Source: an uncultured Gammaproteobacteria bacterium | GTDB lineage: Bacteria > Pseudomonadota > Gammaproteobacteria > Pseudomonadales > Azotimanducaceae_A | NCBI GenBank assembly: GCA_913041025.1 | Contig: CAJWGQ010000051.1 | Coordinates: 1 to 15,923, forward strand | Direction: 5' to 3' | Length of the DNA stretch: 15,923 nucleotides | The notes under the pieces: generated by a model | The model's database searches: none | The model's input: only the letters and a program-made list of their open reading frames with translations | Told to the model about the DNA's origin: nothing | Position numbers and translations under genes: made by a program | Part shown: piece by piece, positions 7,932 to 14,896 of the stretch | Layout: every line of letters starts with the position of its first letter | How positions within the stretch are numbered: the first letter of the stretch is position 1

Positions 7932-8784
7932 TGTTATTGACTACGCTCGAGTAGAAGATCCAACAAAACAGTAAGGTAAAAAGAAAATATATGACGGAGA
8001 ATGCAGCGGCGGGCCCGAGATCGAACTGTCCAACCGCAATCGTCGTCAGGTACTGACTCAGAAAGGTTGTGGTATTTCCAGGGCCTCCTCCAGTAAGAAC
8101 AAAAGGTTCTGTATAAATCATAAAACTGTCGATCAGTCTGAGGAGCACTGCGATGATTAGCACGCTCCGTAGCCTGGGAAGTTCTATGTATCGAAATACC
8201 TGCCAAGCATTGGCGCCATCAAGCTCTGCAGCTTGATAATAAACAGAGGGAACTGAGGACAAGCCGGCGTAAGCCAGTAATGCGACTAGAGAGGTCCAGT
8301 GCCAAACATCCATAGCTAACAAGGTTAGCCAGGCATCCAAAGGGTCAGCAGTGTAGTTATAAGAAAAACCTATAGCGTTTAAAGCCACCCCAAGTAGTCC
8401 AATGTCTGAACGCGCAAAGAGTTGCCAGATTGTGCCGACGACGTTCCAAGGGATTAATAACGGTATCGCTAATAGAACTAGAATTAGAGAGGCGGCCCAA
8501 CCAGCCCTTGGCATCCCCCTGGCTATCAGGATTCCTAGAGGCACTTCGATCAGTAGAATGCTGGCACTGAAAGTTATTTGGCGAAGGAAAGCTTCAATAA
8601 ATCTGGGATCTTGAAGGGTTTGTTGGTACCACTGCAGTCCAACGAAAAATCGGGTGTTGAAGTCTAGTATATCTTGCACTGAATAATTAACGACGGCCAT
8701 CAAAGGGATAACGCCGCTGAATGAAACAATGAGCACCACAGGCAACACGCCCAACCATGCCCTGTTGTTTCGAGTTTTAAACAT
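7924..8784 (-). CDS. glpP: ABC importer permease, MalF/UgpA type (GlpP-like)
   Basis: This 286-residue permease has about six membrane helices. The first is at about 10-32 (WLGVLPVVLIVSFSG). The EAA loop is YYQAAELDGANAWQVFRYIE (182-201), followed by LP. The TGGGPGNTTTFLSQYL segment (231-246) is typical of UgpA/MalF-like partners. It shares 8 bp with both neighbours (ATGTTTAA upstream, ATGACTGA downstream), so it is tightly coupled to glpT and glpQ. Together with GlpQ it forms the membrane channel for the substrate delivered by the lipoprotein at 5062-6789. Confidence 0.82.
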   Translation of the reverse strand: MFKTRNNRAWLGVLPVVLIVSFSGVIPLMAVVNYSVQDILDFNTRFFVGLQWYQQTLQDPRFIEAFLRQITFSASILLIEVPLGILIARGMPRAGWAASLILVLLAIPLLIPWNVVGTIWQLFARSDIGLLGVALNAIGFSYNYTADPLDAWLTLLAMDVWHWTSLVALLAYAGLSSVPSVYYQAAELDGANAWQVFRYIELPRLRSVLIIAVLLRLIDSFMIYTEPFVLTGGGPGNTTTFLSQYLTTIAVGQFDLGPAAAFSVIYFLFTLLFCWIFYSSVVNNND

Positions 8785-9817
8785 ATTCAGATTCTTCTAT
8801 GAGTTTGTTTGATTGAAATTTCAGAAAATGTTCCAGTTTAACTGCTACTTTTTTATTTCTTGGATGATCCAGAGGGCCCGCAACGGCTATTTCGCCAGCC
8901 TGTGTTGAAATCCATGTTATACCTTTGGCAATGCCCAGCTCAGTACCAGTGAGCTGAGTTTTGGTTACTACCCCATTCAAATCACCATCTTCAGCGGGCG
9001 CAAATCTTGCCCACTCTGGCCGAAAGCCAATCTCTTTCCCTGAACCCCTCTTCGAAATATTTGAGCTCAAGAATTCGACTGAAACAAAGTTCATTCCGGG
9101 GGACCCAATAAAGGATCCAACAAATTTTTGAGCCGGCCTATGATAGAGAGATTGAGGGTCGTCGATTTGCAAAATTTCGCCTTGATCCATTACCGCGACT
9201 CGATTTGCGAAGGTAAGGGCTTCCGTTTGATCGTGAGTAACGTAGATCATGGTTAATCCCAAATCTTGCTGGAGCGTGCGTAATGTGTCTCGAAGTTGCC
9301 ACTTCATGCGAGGCTCAACCGAAGTGAGTGGTTCGTCGAGAAGTACAACCGAAATATCGGGACGAATTAGCGATTTACCGATAGCAATTAATTGCTTCTG
9401 GAATAGTGATAGATCTGCTGGGCGCTTATCAAATAGGTATGAGATGTTCAATTGCTGAACGATTTGATCAAGACGTTTTTGAACAAGCGGACGATTAAAC
9501 TTGCGGACTTTAAGAGGAAATTCGAGGTTTTCTTTTACGGATAGAGCCTCGTAGAGAACAGGGAATTGAAATACCTGAGCGAGATTCCTGTCGCGGCTTT
9601 TGACTGAGTTAATACAGTTCTTATTAAATTTAATGAGGCCAGAACTAGGTTTCAATATGCCTGATAACAGGTTTAACAGTGTGGTTTTTCCAGCACCTGA
9701 AGCTCCTAATAGGGCAAAAGCTTCTCCGCTTTCTATTTCTAATGAGACGGGTTTTAAGGCGGGATCTTCTGAGCCTGGATAACGAAACTCAAGGTTTTCT
9801 AATCGGATTATCGTCAC
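8777..9817 (-). CDS. glpT: ABC importer ATPase with degenerate signature motif (GlpT-like)
   Basis: This 346-residue nucleotide-binding subunit resembles MalK/UgpC. It has Walker A GASGAGKT (38-45), Q-loop Gln84, Walker B VVLLDEP with Asp161 and Glu162, the switch His195 in YVTHDQTEA, and a C-terminal regulatory OB-like domain containing FRPEWARFAP. The ABC signature, normally LSGGQ, reads L-S-L-F-Q (136-140), and the D-loop reads S-V-E instead of A-L-D. The matching degenerate signature is also characteristic of rhizobial GlpT, so this looks ancestral, not a mutation. The GTG start at 9817 overlaps the glpS stop by 4 bp. The symbol follows the rhizobial system, not the E. coli glycerol-3-phosphate permease. 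Confidence 0.82.
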   Translation of the reverse strand: MTIIRLENLEFRYPGSEDPALKPVSLEIESGEAFALLGASGAGKTTLLNLLSGILKPSSGLIKFNKNCINSVKSRDRNLAQVFQFPVLYEALSVKENLEFPLKVRKFNRPLVQKRLDQIVQQLNISYLFDKRPADLSLFQKQLIAIGKSLIRPDISVVLLDEPLTSVEPRMKWQLRDTLRTLQQDLGLTMIYVTHDQTEALTFANRVAVMDQGEILQIDDPQSLYHRPAQKFVGSFIGSPGMNFVSVEFLSSNISKRGSGKEIGFRPEWARFAPAEDGDLNGVVTKTQLTGTELGIAKGITWISTQAGEIAVAGPLDHPRNKKVAVKLEHFLKFQSNKLIEESEYV

Positions 9818-10800
9818 AACGACTTATCCTGAAAGAGCAGCAGGTCTCTCTGATGGACCGATACGGAAACGGTCTCCCCTGCTGATATTGACATCATTCC
9901 TGGTCTTCGAACTACCCAATCTAAGCCATCTACCTTTCCGTGCAGGATCGTCTCGTCACCCGTTGTCTCCGTGGCACTCACGGCGAATTTAAAATAGGTT
10001 TCTTGTGAAGAGGTGGTTTCGCTTGCGATGCGCACGTGCTCTGGTCTGACCGCAGTTAATTGGGCGGGCAAACTTCCTCCTGTACTAGTGGGAATTAAAT
10101 TAACACTGGGTTCACTAAAGAGATCAGCTGCTTCCTTACTAACAGGTTTTTGATACAGGTCTAAAATTGGACCCGCCTGTATTTTTTGCTGATTGGCAAG
10201 TAATAAGACCTCGTCGCCCATGGCAAAGGCCTCGCGAGGACTTGATGTTGCATAGATGACTATAGTGCCTTGTTCTGCGAGTAGTTCCTGCAGCTCTAAA
10301 GCAATGAGTTCCCTCAGTTTGTAATCGAGATTGGCAAAGGGTTCATCTAGTAACAAGACTTGTGCCTCTTTGGCTAAAGCTCTTGCGATGGCCAGTCGCT
10401 GTTGCTGCCCGCCGCTCAGTTCGTTAGGCATCCTATCGAGCAATTCCCCCAGTCCCATTCTCTTTGCGATATTTGCTGCTCTTCGATCCTGGTCTTGTTT
10501 TGACAAGCCTTTTTGCAGCAACGGCGAGATGATATTTTGCTTAACATTCCAATTGGGGTAGTTAACGAAATGTTGTAGGACTAATGCGATCGACCGGTTT
10601 TGAGCCCTCCTATCAGTTATATTTTCTTCGTCGAGCTTTAAAATTCCTTTCGCAGGACTAGATAACCCTGCGATAAATCTTAGTAGATTGGTTTTTCCTG
10701 AATTGTTGCGGCCTAACACGACTGTTGTTGAGGCTTTTTTGAACTCGTGTGAAAAAGCCTCTGATTGGGGCTCAATTTTCAGATTATGGATTTCAAACAT
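9814..10800 (-). CDS. glpS: ABC importer ATPase lacking the switch histidine (GlpS-like)
   Basis: This 328-residue nucleotide-binding subunit is the partner of the ATPase downstream. It has Walker A GRNNSGKT (30-37), Q-loop Gln76, a canonical signature LSGGQQQR (128-135), Walker B VLLLDEP with Glu153, and D-loop ANLD. The H-loop, normally T-H-D-Q, reads T-S-S-P (185-188), so the switch histidine is absent. A C-terminal TOBE-like domain contains AVRPEHVRIA (250-259). It is the first transporter gene. Its ATG lies 46 bp after the esterase gene with no strong Shine-Dalgarno sequence, so translation may depend on upstream ribosomes. Confidence 0.82.
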   Translation of the reverse strand: MFEIHNLKIEPQSEAFSHEFKKASTTVVLGRNNSGKTNLLRFIAGLSSPAKGILKLDEENITDRRAQNRSIALVLQHFVNYPNWNVKQNIISPLLQKGLSKQDQDRRAANIAKRMGLGELLDRMPNELSGGQQQRLAIARALAKEAQVLLLDEPFANLDYKLRELIALELQELLAEQGTIVIYATSSPREAFAMGDEVLLLANQQKIQAGPILDLYQKPVSKEAADLFSEPSVNLIPTSTGGSLPAQLTAVRPEHVRIASETTSSQETYFKFAVSATETTGDETILHGKVDGLDWVVRRPGMMSISAGETVSVSVHQRDLLLFQDKSL

Positions 10801-10846
10801 ACTGACGTGGCTTCAATCGTCGGCAATTTTGGTCGAGTGAAATCGA

Positions 10847-11899
10847 TCACTGAATTAGACCATATCGGTCGAATCTAGATAGAAAATCCCAAATCGCACT
10901 AGGAGCGTCTAAATCGTGTGCGCCAGAAAGGGGCCATTCATGCCCCATTTGATCCAGCAGGTACAGCGACACCTCAACACCATTCTCGCAATTGGAATAG
11001 TTACTTTGAGTACCGCCAAATCCATCTAAGGTTAGATCACTGATTGCCTTGGTTTCTGGAGTTTCGTCGCACCTATTGTTCATTTGCCAGAACGTCATTA
11101 CTTCATCGATGGGTTTCATTCCGTCGTTACCGTTTCTTGGGACAGTATTGTCGAGAGCACCATGAATCTGCAGTATCGACGTCGCGTGTGCTGGTTCGCA
11201 CGCCGCCAGGGTTTCAGGTGTCATCGACCCCGTGACGGATGCTATTGCCGCAATTTTTGTACCTAGCTCACAAGCGAGTCGATAGCTCATAAAACCGCCA
11301 TTGGACATTCCGGTCGAATAGATCCGATCCGGATCTATTCGATACTCGATTAGCATGTAATCAATTATCGTTTCAATGTAACTTACGTCGTCGGTTGTAC
11401 TGCTGGTTGTCCATCCTCCCACGTTCCAGTGAGTCGCTCCTGTTGATTGTAGGATCGATCCCTGCGGGTAAATTACGATGAAACCATTAGCATTTGCCGG
11501 GCTTTCAAAGCCGGTATAGCTAAGATTGGTTAGGGCGCTGCTAGTGTAACCGTGAAGACTAAACAACAGCGGTTGATTGTTGCTTGAATTTGAATAAGAA
11601 GTAGGAACGTACATGTAGAATACTCTATCGAGGCCACCATGCCTGAGTGCGCAGCGCTGGATGTTCGCAGGGGTTTCGGTCTGAGTTTCTGAGTTTGACG
11701 TTTCTGATTGATATTCACTGCAGCTCGGTGTCGTGTTATCTGTCCTATCGTCGGTTGTGCTCGCGGAGCTAGAGGCATTGGAGGAGGTTTGTGCAGCCGT
11801 TTGGACCTGGTTGGGCTGAGAACTGCTTCCTGATCCACCCCCACAAGATGTTATCAGGAATAGTACTAGAACCAACTGGAGTAAAGGACTTGGCATCAC
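10847..11899 (-). CDS. Secreted esterase lipoprotein, PHB-depolymerase/feruloyl-esterase (LpqC) type
   Basis: This 350-residue protein begins with a lipoprotein signal peptide (hydrophobic LLQLVLVLFLITSC, Cys19 lipidated). A Ser/Thr/Gln-rich linker of about 55 residues follows, and the catalytic domain runs from about 80. The catalytic residues are Ser199 in G-M-S-N-G-G, Asp250 in HGALDNTVP and His320 in MGHEWP. HG at 116-117 is the oxyanion region. This is the polyhydroxybutyrate-depolymerase-like/feruloyl-esterase family, which cleaves extracellular or envelope-accessible esters; the natural substrate is not known here. AGGAG precedes the GTG (11899) and ATG (11896) starts by 7 and 10 bases. 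It sits 46 bp upstream of glpS, on the same strand, within the putative operon. Confidence 0.85.
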   Translation of the reverse strand: MMPSPLLQLVLVLFLITSCGGGSGSSSQPNQVQTAAQTSSNASSSASTTDDRTDNTTPSCSEYQSETSNSETQTETPANIQRCALRHGGLDRVFYMYVPTSYSNSSNNQPLLFSLHGYTSSALTNLSYTGFESPANANGFIVIYPQGSILQSTGATHWNVGGWTTSSTTDDVSYIETIIDYMLIEYRIDPDRIYSTGMSNGGFMSYRLACELGTKIAAIASVTGSMTPETLAACEPAHATSILQIHGALDNTVPRNGNDGMKPIDEVMTFWQMNNRCDETPETKAISDLTLDGFGGTQSNYSNCENGVEVSLYLLDQMGHEWPLSGAHDLDAPSAIWDFLSRFDRYGLIQ

Positions 11900-11906
11900 A
11901 TTTTTT

Positions 11907-11911
11907 CTCCT
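11907..11911 (-). promoter_or_regulatory. Ribosome binding site AGGAG of the secreted esterase gene
   Basis: Read on the minus strand, AGGAG is followed by an A-rich spacer and then GTG-ATG. It also precedes an out-of-frame ATG-TGA, which could form a tiny decoy start and can be ignored. Confidence 0.55.
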
Positions 11912-11961
11912 GTGCCTTGTTTAGCGCGCCTACTGCGTTTCGTGAGTTAAGTCTTATGTTA

Positions 11962-12942
11962 TCAAAAGGCCAGTGAATCCAAAAAACCCATCACCTTTGT
12001 TGCGGTGCGCACTGGATCTTCTTCCATTGGTATATGCCCAAGATCTGGGTAGATAATAATGTCGGTGTTGGGTAAATTTCTATCGAATTGTTCGGCTATA
12101 GACACCGGTACTAAGGCGTCTTTCGCTCCCCACATAACGAGGGTCGGTTGAGTTAGCCGGCTAAGGTCAGGCTCTGGATTATTCCGAGTCGTTGATGGCG
12201 CCCCCCGCTGAAGGATGGCGTCCCGAGTACCTTCCCTCATAATTAGCTCGTAGTATCGATCAACAAGTTTCTGGTCGACTACCGGCGAGTTGTTATAGGC
12301 GGCCCTCAACCCTTGTTCGACTAGAAGTCCAGGATCTAGATAGCGAGCAACTGCTCGGAACCAGGATTGACTAAGCAGATAGAAGCCTATCGGAGTGTCT
12401 CCGCTCGATCTATCTTTTGCCTTTTGAGCACTTTTTCTCCACGACGAGAGTCCCACAGAGGCAACTAAAATCATAGCTTGTACGCGCTCTGAGTGGTTTA
12501 ACGTATAGCGCCATGTCGCGCCACCGCCCATCGAGTTTCCACCCAGAATAAAACGCTCTATCCCAAGCTCATTAACGATCGTATTGATTGTTTCAGTGAA
12601 GTTGTCTTCGCCGAAGGCATCTTTAGGGACTTTCCCCGTTAAACCGTGGCCTGGTAAATCTAGCGTTACTATTCTGTATTTAGAGCTTAAAATTTCTACC
12701 CATGGCTCCCAGGTATGAAGTGACGCCATTGCTCCATGCACTAGAACAACTGTAGGAGCTGCCTTTTTTCCTTGGTCGCGATAGTGAATTCGTGCTCCTT
12801 TTTCTGTAACTAAGAATTTTGAAGCTGAGTTCGTGTATTTCTCATCAACGATTTCTTTTGGAATATCGCCTTCAAAGACAAAGGGCGCTGAAGTCAGAAT
12901 CAAAATTAAAAAGGCCAGGCCAATCCATTTGAGAATTTTCAT
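11962..12942 (-). CDS. Alpha/beta hydrolase with N-terminal signal or anchor
   Basis: Numbered from the ATG at 12942 (326 residues), this protein has an N-terminal hydrophobic segment KILKWIGLAFLILILTSAP (2-20), which would export or anchor it. The catalytic elements are oxyanion HG (69-70), Ser137 in G-N-S-M-G, Asp275 in WGAKDALVP and His303 in DLGHIP. The cap region between about 165 and 255 is typical of the broad esterase/epoxide-hydrolase-like group, so the substrate is open. A TTG at 12969 would add nine residues, but it has no Shine-Dalgarno sequence and would push the signal peptide inwards. The gene is the first of nine same-strand genes and starts 62 bp upstream of the secreted esterase. 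Confidence 0.82.
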   Translation of the reverse strand: MKILKWIGLAFLILILTSAPFVFEGDIPKEIVDEKYTNSASKFLVTEKGARIHYRDQGKKAAPTVVLVHGAMASLHTWEPWVEILSSKYRIVTLDLPGHGLTGKVPKDAFGEDNFTETINTIVNELGIERFILGGNSMGGGATWRYTLNHSERVQAMILVASVGLSSWRKSAQKAKDRSSGDTPIGFYLLSQSWFRAVARYLDPGLLVEQGLRAAYNNSPVVDQKLVDRYYELIMREGTRDAILQRGAPSTTRNNPEPDLSRLTQPTLVMWGAKDALVPVSIAEQFDRNLPNTDIIIYPDLGHIPMEEDPVRTATKVMGFLDSLAF

Positions 12943-12972
12943 ACCTAGTGACTTCGGTTGGCAGTTCAATTG

Positions 12973-13002
12973 CTTACAGTCTATCAGGGAGGCGTTTGTC
13001 AG
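12973..13002 (-). promoter_or_regulatory. Weak candidate promoter for the hydrolase-esterase-glp operon
   Basis: On the minus strand, CTGACA (13002-12997) and TGTAAG (12978-12973) are 18 bp apart. Both are imperfect matches. If used, the transcript would start near 12966, downstream of the alternative TTG start at 12969, which fits the ATG at 12942. The surrounding intergenic region contains an AT-rich tract (about 13018-13038). No clear operator palindrome was seen. Confidence 0.22.
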
Positions 13003-13131
13003 GCTGGTAGTTTTGTGAATTTTTTAAATAATAAATTTGTGGTTTTGTTTCTCATGAGGATGTTTTTGTATAGGGTTGTCAGTAATGGTCCGGTCGAGTC
13101 TGTATTAGTTTTTCAGCTAGAGGGGGTTTAA

Positions 13132-13980
13132 ATGAAAGTAGGAATTATTCCTGTAAATATTGGTGTGGAAAGTGTCGAGCAAATTGTTGGTCTGGCAAAA
13201 CTTGCTGAATCATTGAAGTATGAGTCAGTCTGGACTTTCGAGCATGTGATAGTGCCAATCGATTATGAATCCAAATACCCTTACAACAGCTCGGGTAAGA
13301 TGGGAATGCCGCCAGAGACGAATTTTGTGGACCCTCTTATTGCTTTGACAGCGGTTGCTGCAGTGACTGAGGAGATTCGTTTGGGAACGGGAGTAAATAT
13401 ATTGTCCCAAGTAAATCCATTGTACATGGCGAAACAGGCAGCGAGCTTGGACTTCGTCTCGAATGGTCGATTCATGCTTGGTGTGGGCATTGGCTGGTTG
13501 AAAGAAGAATTTGAAGCCCTAGGCGTACCCTATGAAAAAAGAGGTGCGCGATTTGACGATTATGTAGCAGGTATGCGAAAGATCTGGTCAGAGGAAGTCG
13601 TGGAACATGAAAGTGAATTTATTTCGTGGCATGGCTTCAAGAGTTACCCCCTACCGATACAAAATCCTTTTCCTGTGGTCATGGGTGGCGTCAAAGGCAA
13701 GATCTTTGAGCGCACGGCTCAGTTAGGAAATGGCTGGTTTGCGCCAACGGGTGATCCGAGTGAACTTAAAGAGCATTTAGAAAGCCTGAAAATAGAATGT
13801 GACAAAGTCGGCCGAGATGTGGGTGAAATCGAGATTACCTGTATGTGGCCCGGACAGGGTGGCCGAGATTTTCTTGAGGAACTGTCGTCCGTCGGAGTTG
13901 GACGGGTTGTGGTGCCTATGATGGGTGCTGCAGATCCGACGGAGCATCTCCAGAGTATTGCAGAGACAGCGATCTTGTAA
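13132..13980 (+). CDS. Luciferase-like (LLM class) flavin- or F420-dependent oxidoreductase
   Basis: This 282-residue TIM-barrel oxidoreductase belongs to the bacterial luciferase-like superfamily, nearest to the F420-dependent Rv2161c-type group (TIGR03619) as I recognise it. Visible family features are an N-terminal beta strand KVGIIPVN, YESVWTFEHV (30-39), RLGTGVNIL (83-91), NGRFMLGVGIGWLKEEFEAL (111-130) followed by RGARFDDYVAGMRKIW (137-152). It has no signal peptide and is cytoplasmic. F420 synthesis is not usual in gammaproteobacteria, so FMN may be the true cofactor; sequence alone does not settle this. The ATG at 13132 has a strong GAGGGGG site five bases upstream. It diverges from the hydrolase operon and ends at a strong hairpin. 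Confidence 0.85.
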   Translation: MKVGIIPVNIGVESVEQIVGLAKLAESLKYESVWTFEHVIVPIDYESKYPYNSSGKMGMPPETNFVDPLIALTAVAAVTEEIRLGTGVNILSQVNPLYMAKQAASLDFVSNGRFMLGVGIGWLKEEFEALGVPYEKRGARFDDYVAGMRKIWSEEVVEHESEFISWHGFKSYPLPIQNPFPVVMGGVKGKIFERTAQLGNGWFAPTGDPSELKEHLESLKIECDKVGRDVGEIEITCMWPGQGGRDFLEELSSVGVGRVVVPMMGAADPTEHLQSIAETAIL

Positions 13981-13990
13981 TTTGATCTGT

Positions 13991-14030
13991 GGACCAATGC
14001 ATCGATTAGATGCGTTGGTCCATTTATTTT
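13991..14030 (+). terminator. Strong hairpin terminator after the luciferase-like gene
   Basis: GGACCAATGCATC (13991-14003) pairs with GATGCGTTGGTCC (14009-14021) over 13 bp with one G-U, closing a GATTA loop. ATTTATTTT follows immediately, fitting an intrinsic terminator for the plus-strand gene that ends 10 bp earlier. The T-rich tail runs into the stop codon of the convergent uppP gene. In the other direction no U-run follows the stem, so it is weak as a terminator for uppP. Confidence 0.88.
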
Positions 14031-14844
14031 AAGGCGTTAAGTCGGCAAAGATCGCCAGCGTTCCAATGATAAAGCAGTAGTAAGCGAAATATTTTAGCTG
14101 GGCTTTCTGAACTAGCGAGATCATCCATTTACAAGCAACGATGCCCGTTAGAAAAGCGGCCGTGAACCCACCAATTAAGACTAAAAGCTGACCCTCCTGT
14201 ACTGCTAGAGAACCGTCGAGTAAATCTTTGGTAATTTTCCCAAAAATTAACGGAATAACCATCAGAAAGGAAAAGCTAGCCGCTTTGGTTCGGTCTATCC
14301 CTAACAACACGGCCGTGGAAATGGTCGCACCGGAGCGTGAAATTCCAGGCAGAATTGCAACCGCTTGGGCAAGACCCAATACTAGTGCGTAAACGAAAGA
14401 AACTTCTTTATCGGTATCGCGAGATCGATCGGCAACGAACAAGAGTAAACCTGTCACCAACAACATGAGGCCGACGAGCAGTATTTGCTTATCAAACAAC
14501 CTTTCTAGCTCTTCAGAATAGAAAAACCCAATAAAGCCGGCTGGTACCATGCTCAATAGAATTTTCAGCGAAAATCGAAAAGGCTCGTTGTTTTTAAATT
14601 CAAAAAGGCCCAGAAGTATCGATGTGACCTCTTTTCTAAATACAATCAAAGTGCTGAAAGCGGTCGCGAAGTGAAGCACCACAGTAAACATCATACTCTC
14701 TCGGGGGATGCTATTGTCGCCTAACAAGAATTTCCCGAGTTCAAGGTGGCCGCTACTGCTAACCGGGAGGAATTCCGTGAGCCCCTGTATGACCCCAAGT
14801 AGAAGCGCTTCTAAAAGTGACAAGTAGGAACTCTGCGTGAACAA
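14029..14844 (-). CDS. uppP: Undecaprenyl-diphosphatase (UppP/BacA)
   Basis: UppP removes one phosphate from undecaprenyl diphosphate, recycling the lipid carrier for peptidoglycan and other envelope polymers. It acts in the inner membrane. The 271 residues contain the family's two signature regions: QGLTEFLPVSSSGHLE (20-35), giving the Q/E-xxx-E element and the conserved serines and His33, and PGISRSGATIS (167-177) with Arg171. About eight hydrophobic segments are visible. The only upstream in-frame start before a stop is TTG at 14844, with no clear Shine-Dalgarno sequence. A second TTG at 14823 would start the protein at LSLLEALL, close to the usual N-terminus of the family. It lies 52 bp downstream of the selenoprotein gene on the same strand. 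Confidence 0.96.
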   Translation of the reverse strand: MFTQSSYLSLLEALLLGVIQGLTEFLPVSSSGHLELGKFLLGDNSIPRESMMFTVVLHFATAFSTLIVFRKEVTSILLGLFEFKNNEPFRFSLKILLSMVPAGFIGFFYSEELERLFDKQILLVGLMLLVTGLLLFVADRSRDTDKEVSFVYALVLGLAQAVAILPGISRSGATISTAVLLGIDRTKAASFSFLMVIPLIFGKITKDLLDGSLAVQEGQLLVLIGGFTAAFLTGIVACKWMISLVQKAQLKYFAYYCFIIGTLAIFADLTP

Positions 14845-14896
14845 AGATTGAAAAGTTTGGTTGTCATCGTCTCAGTTAAGAGTGGGTACAAGCGTA

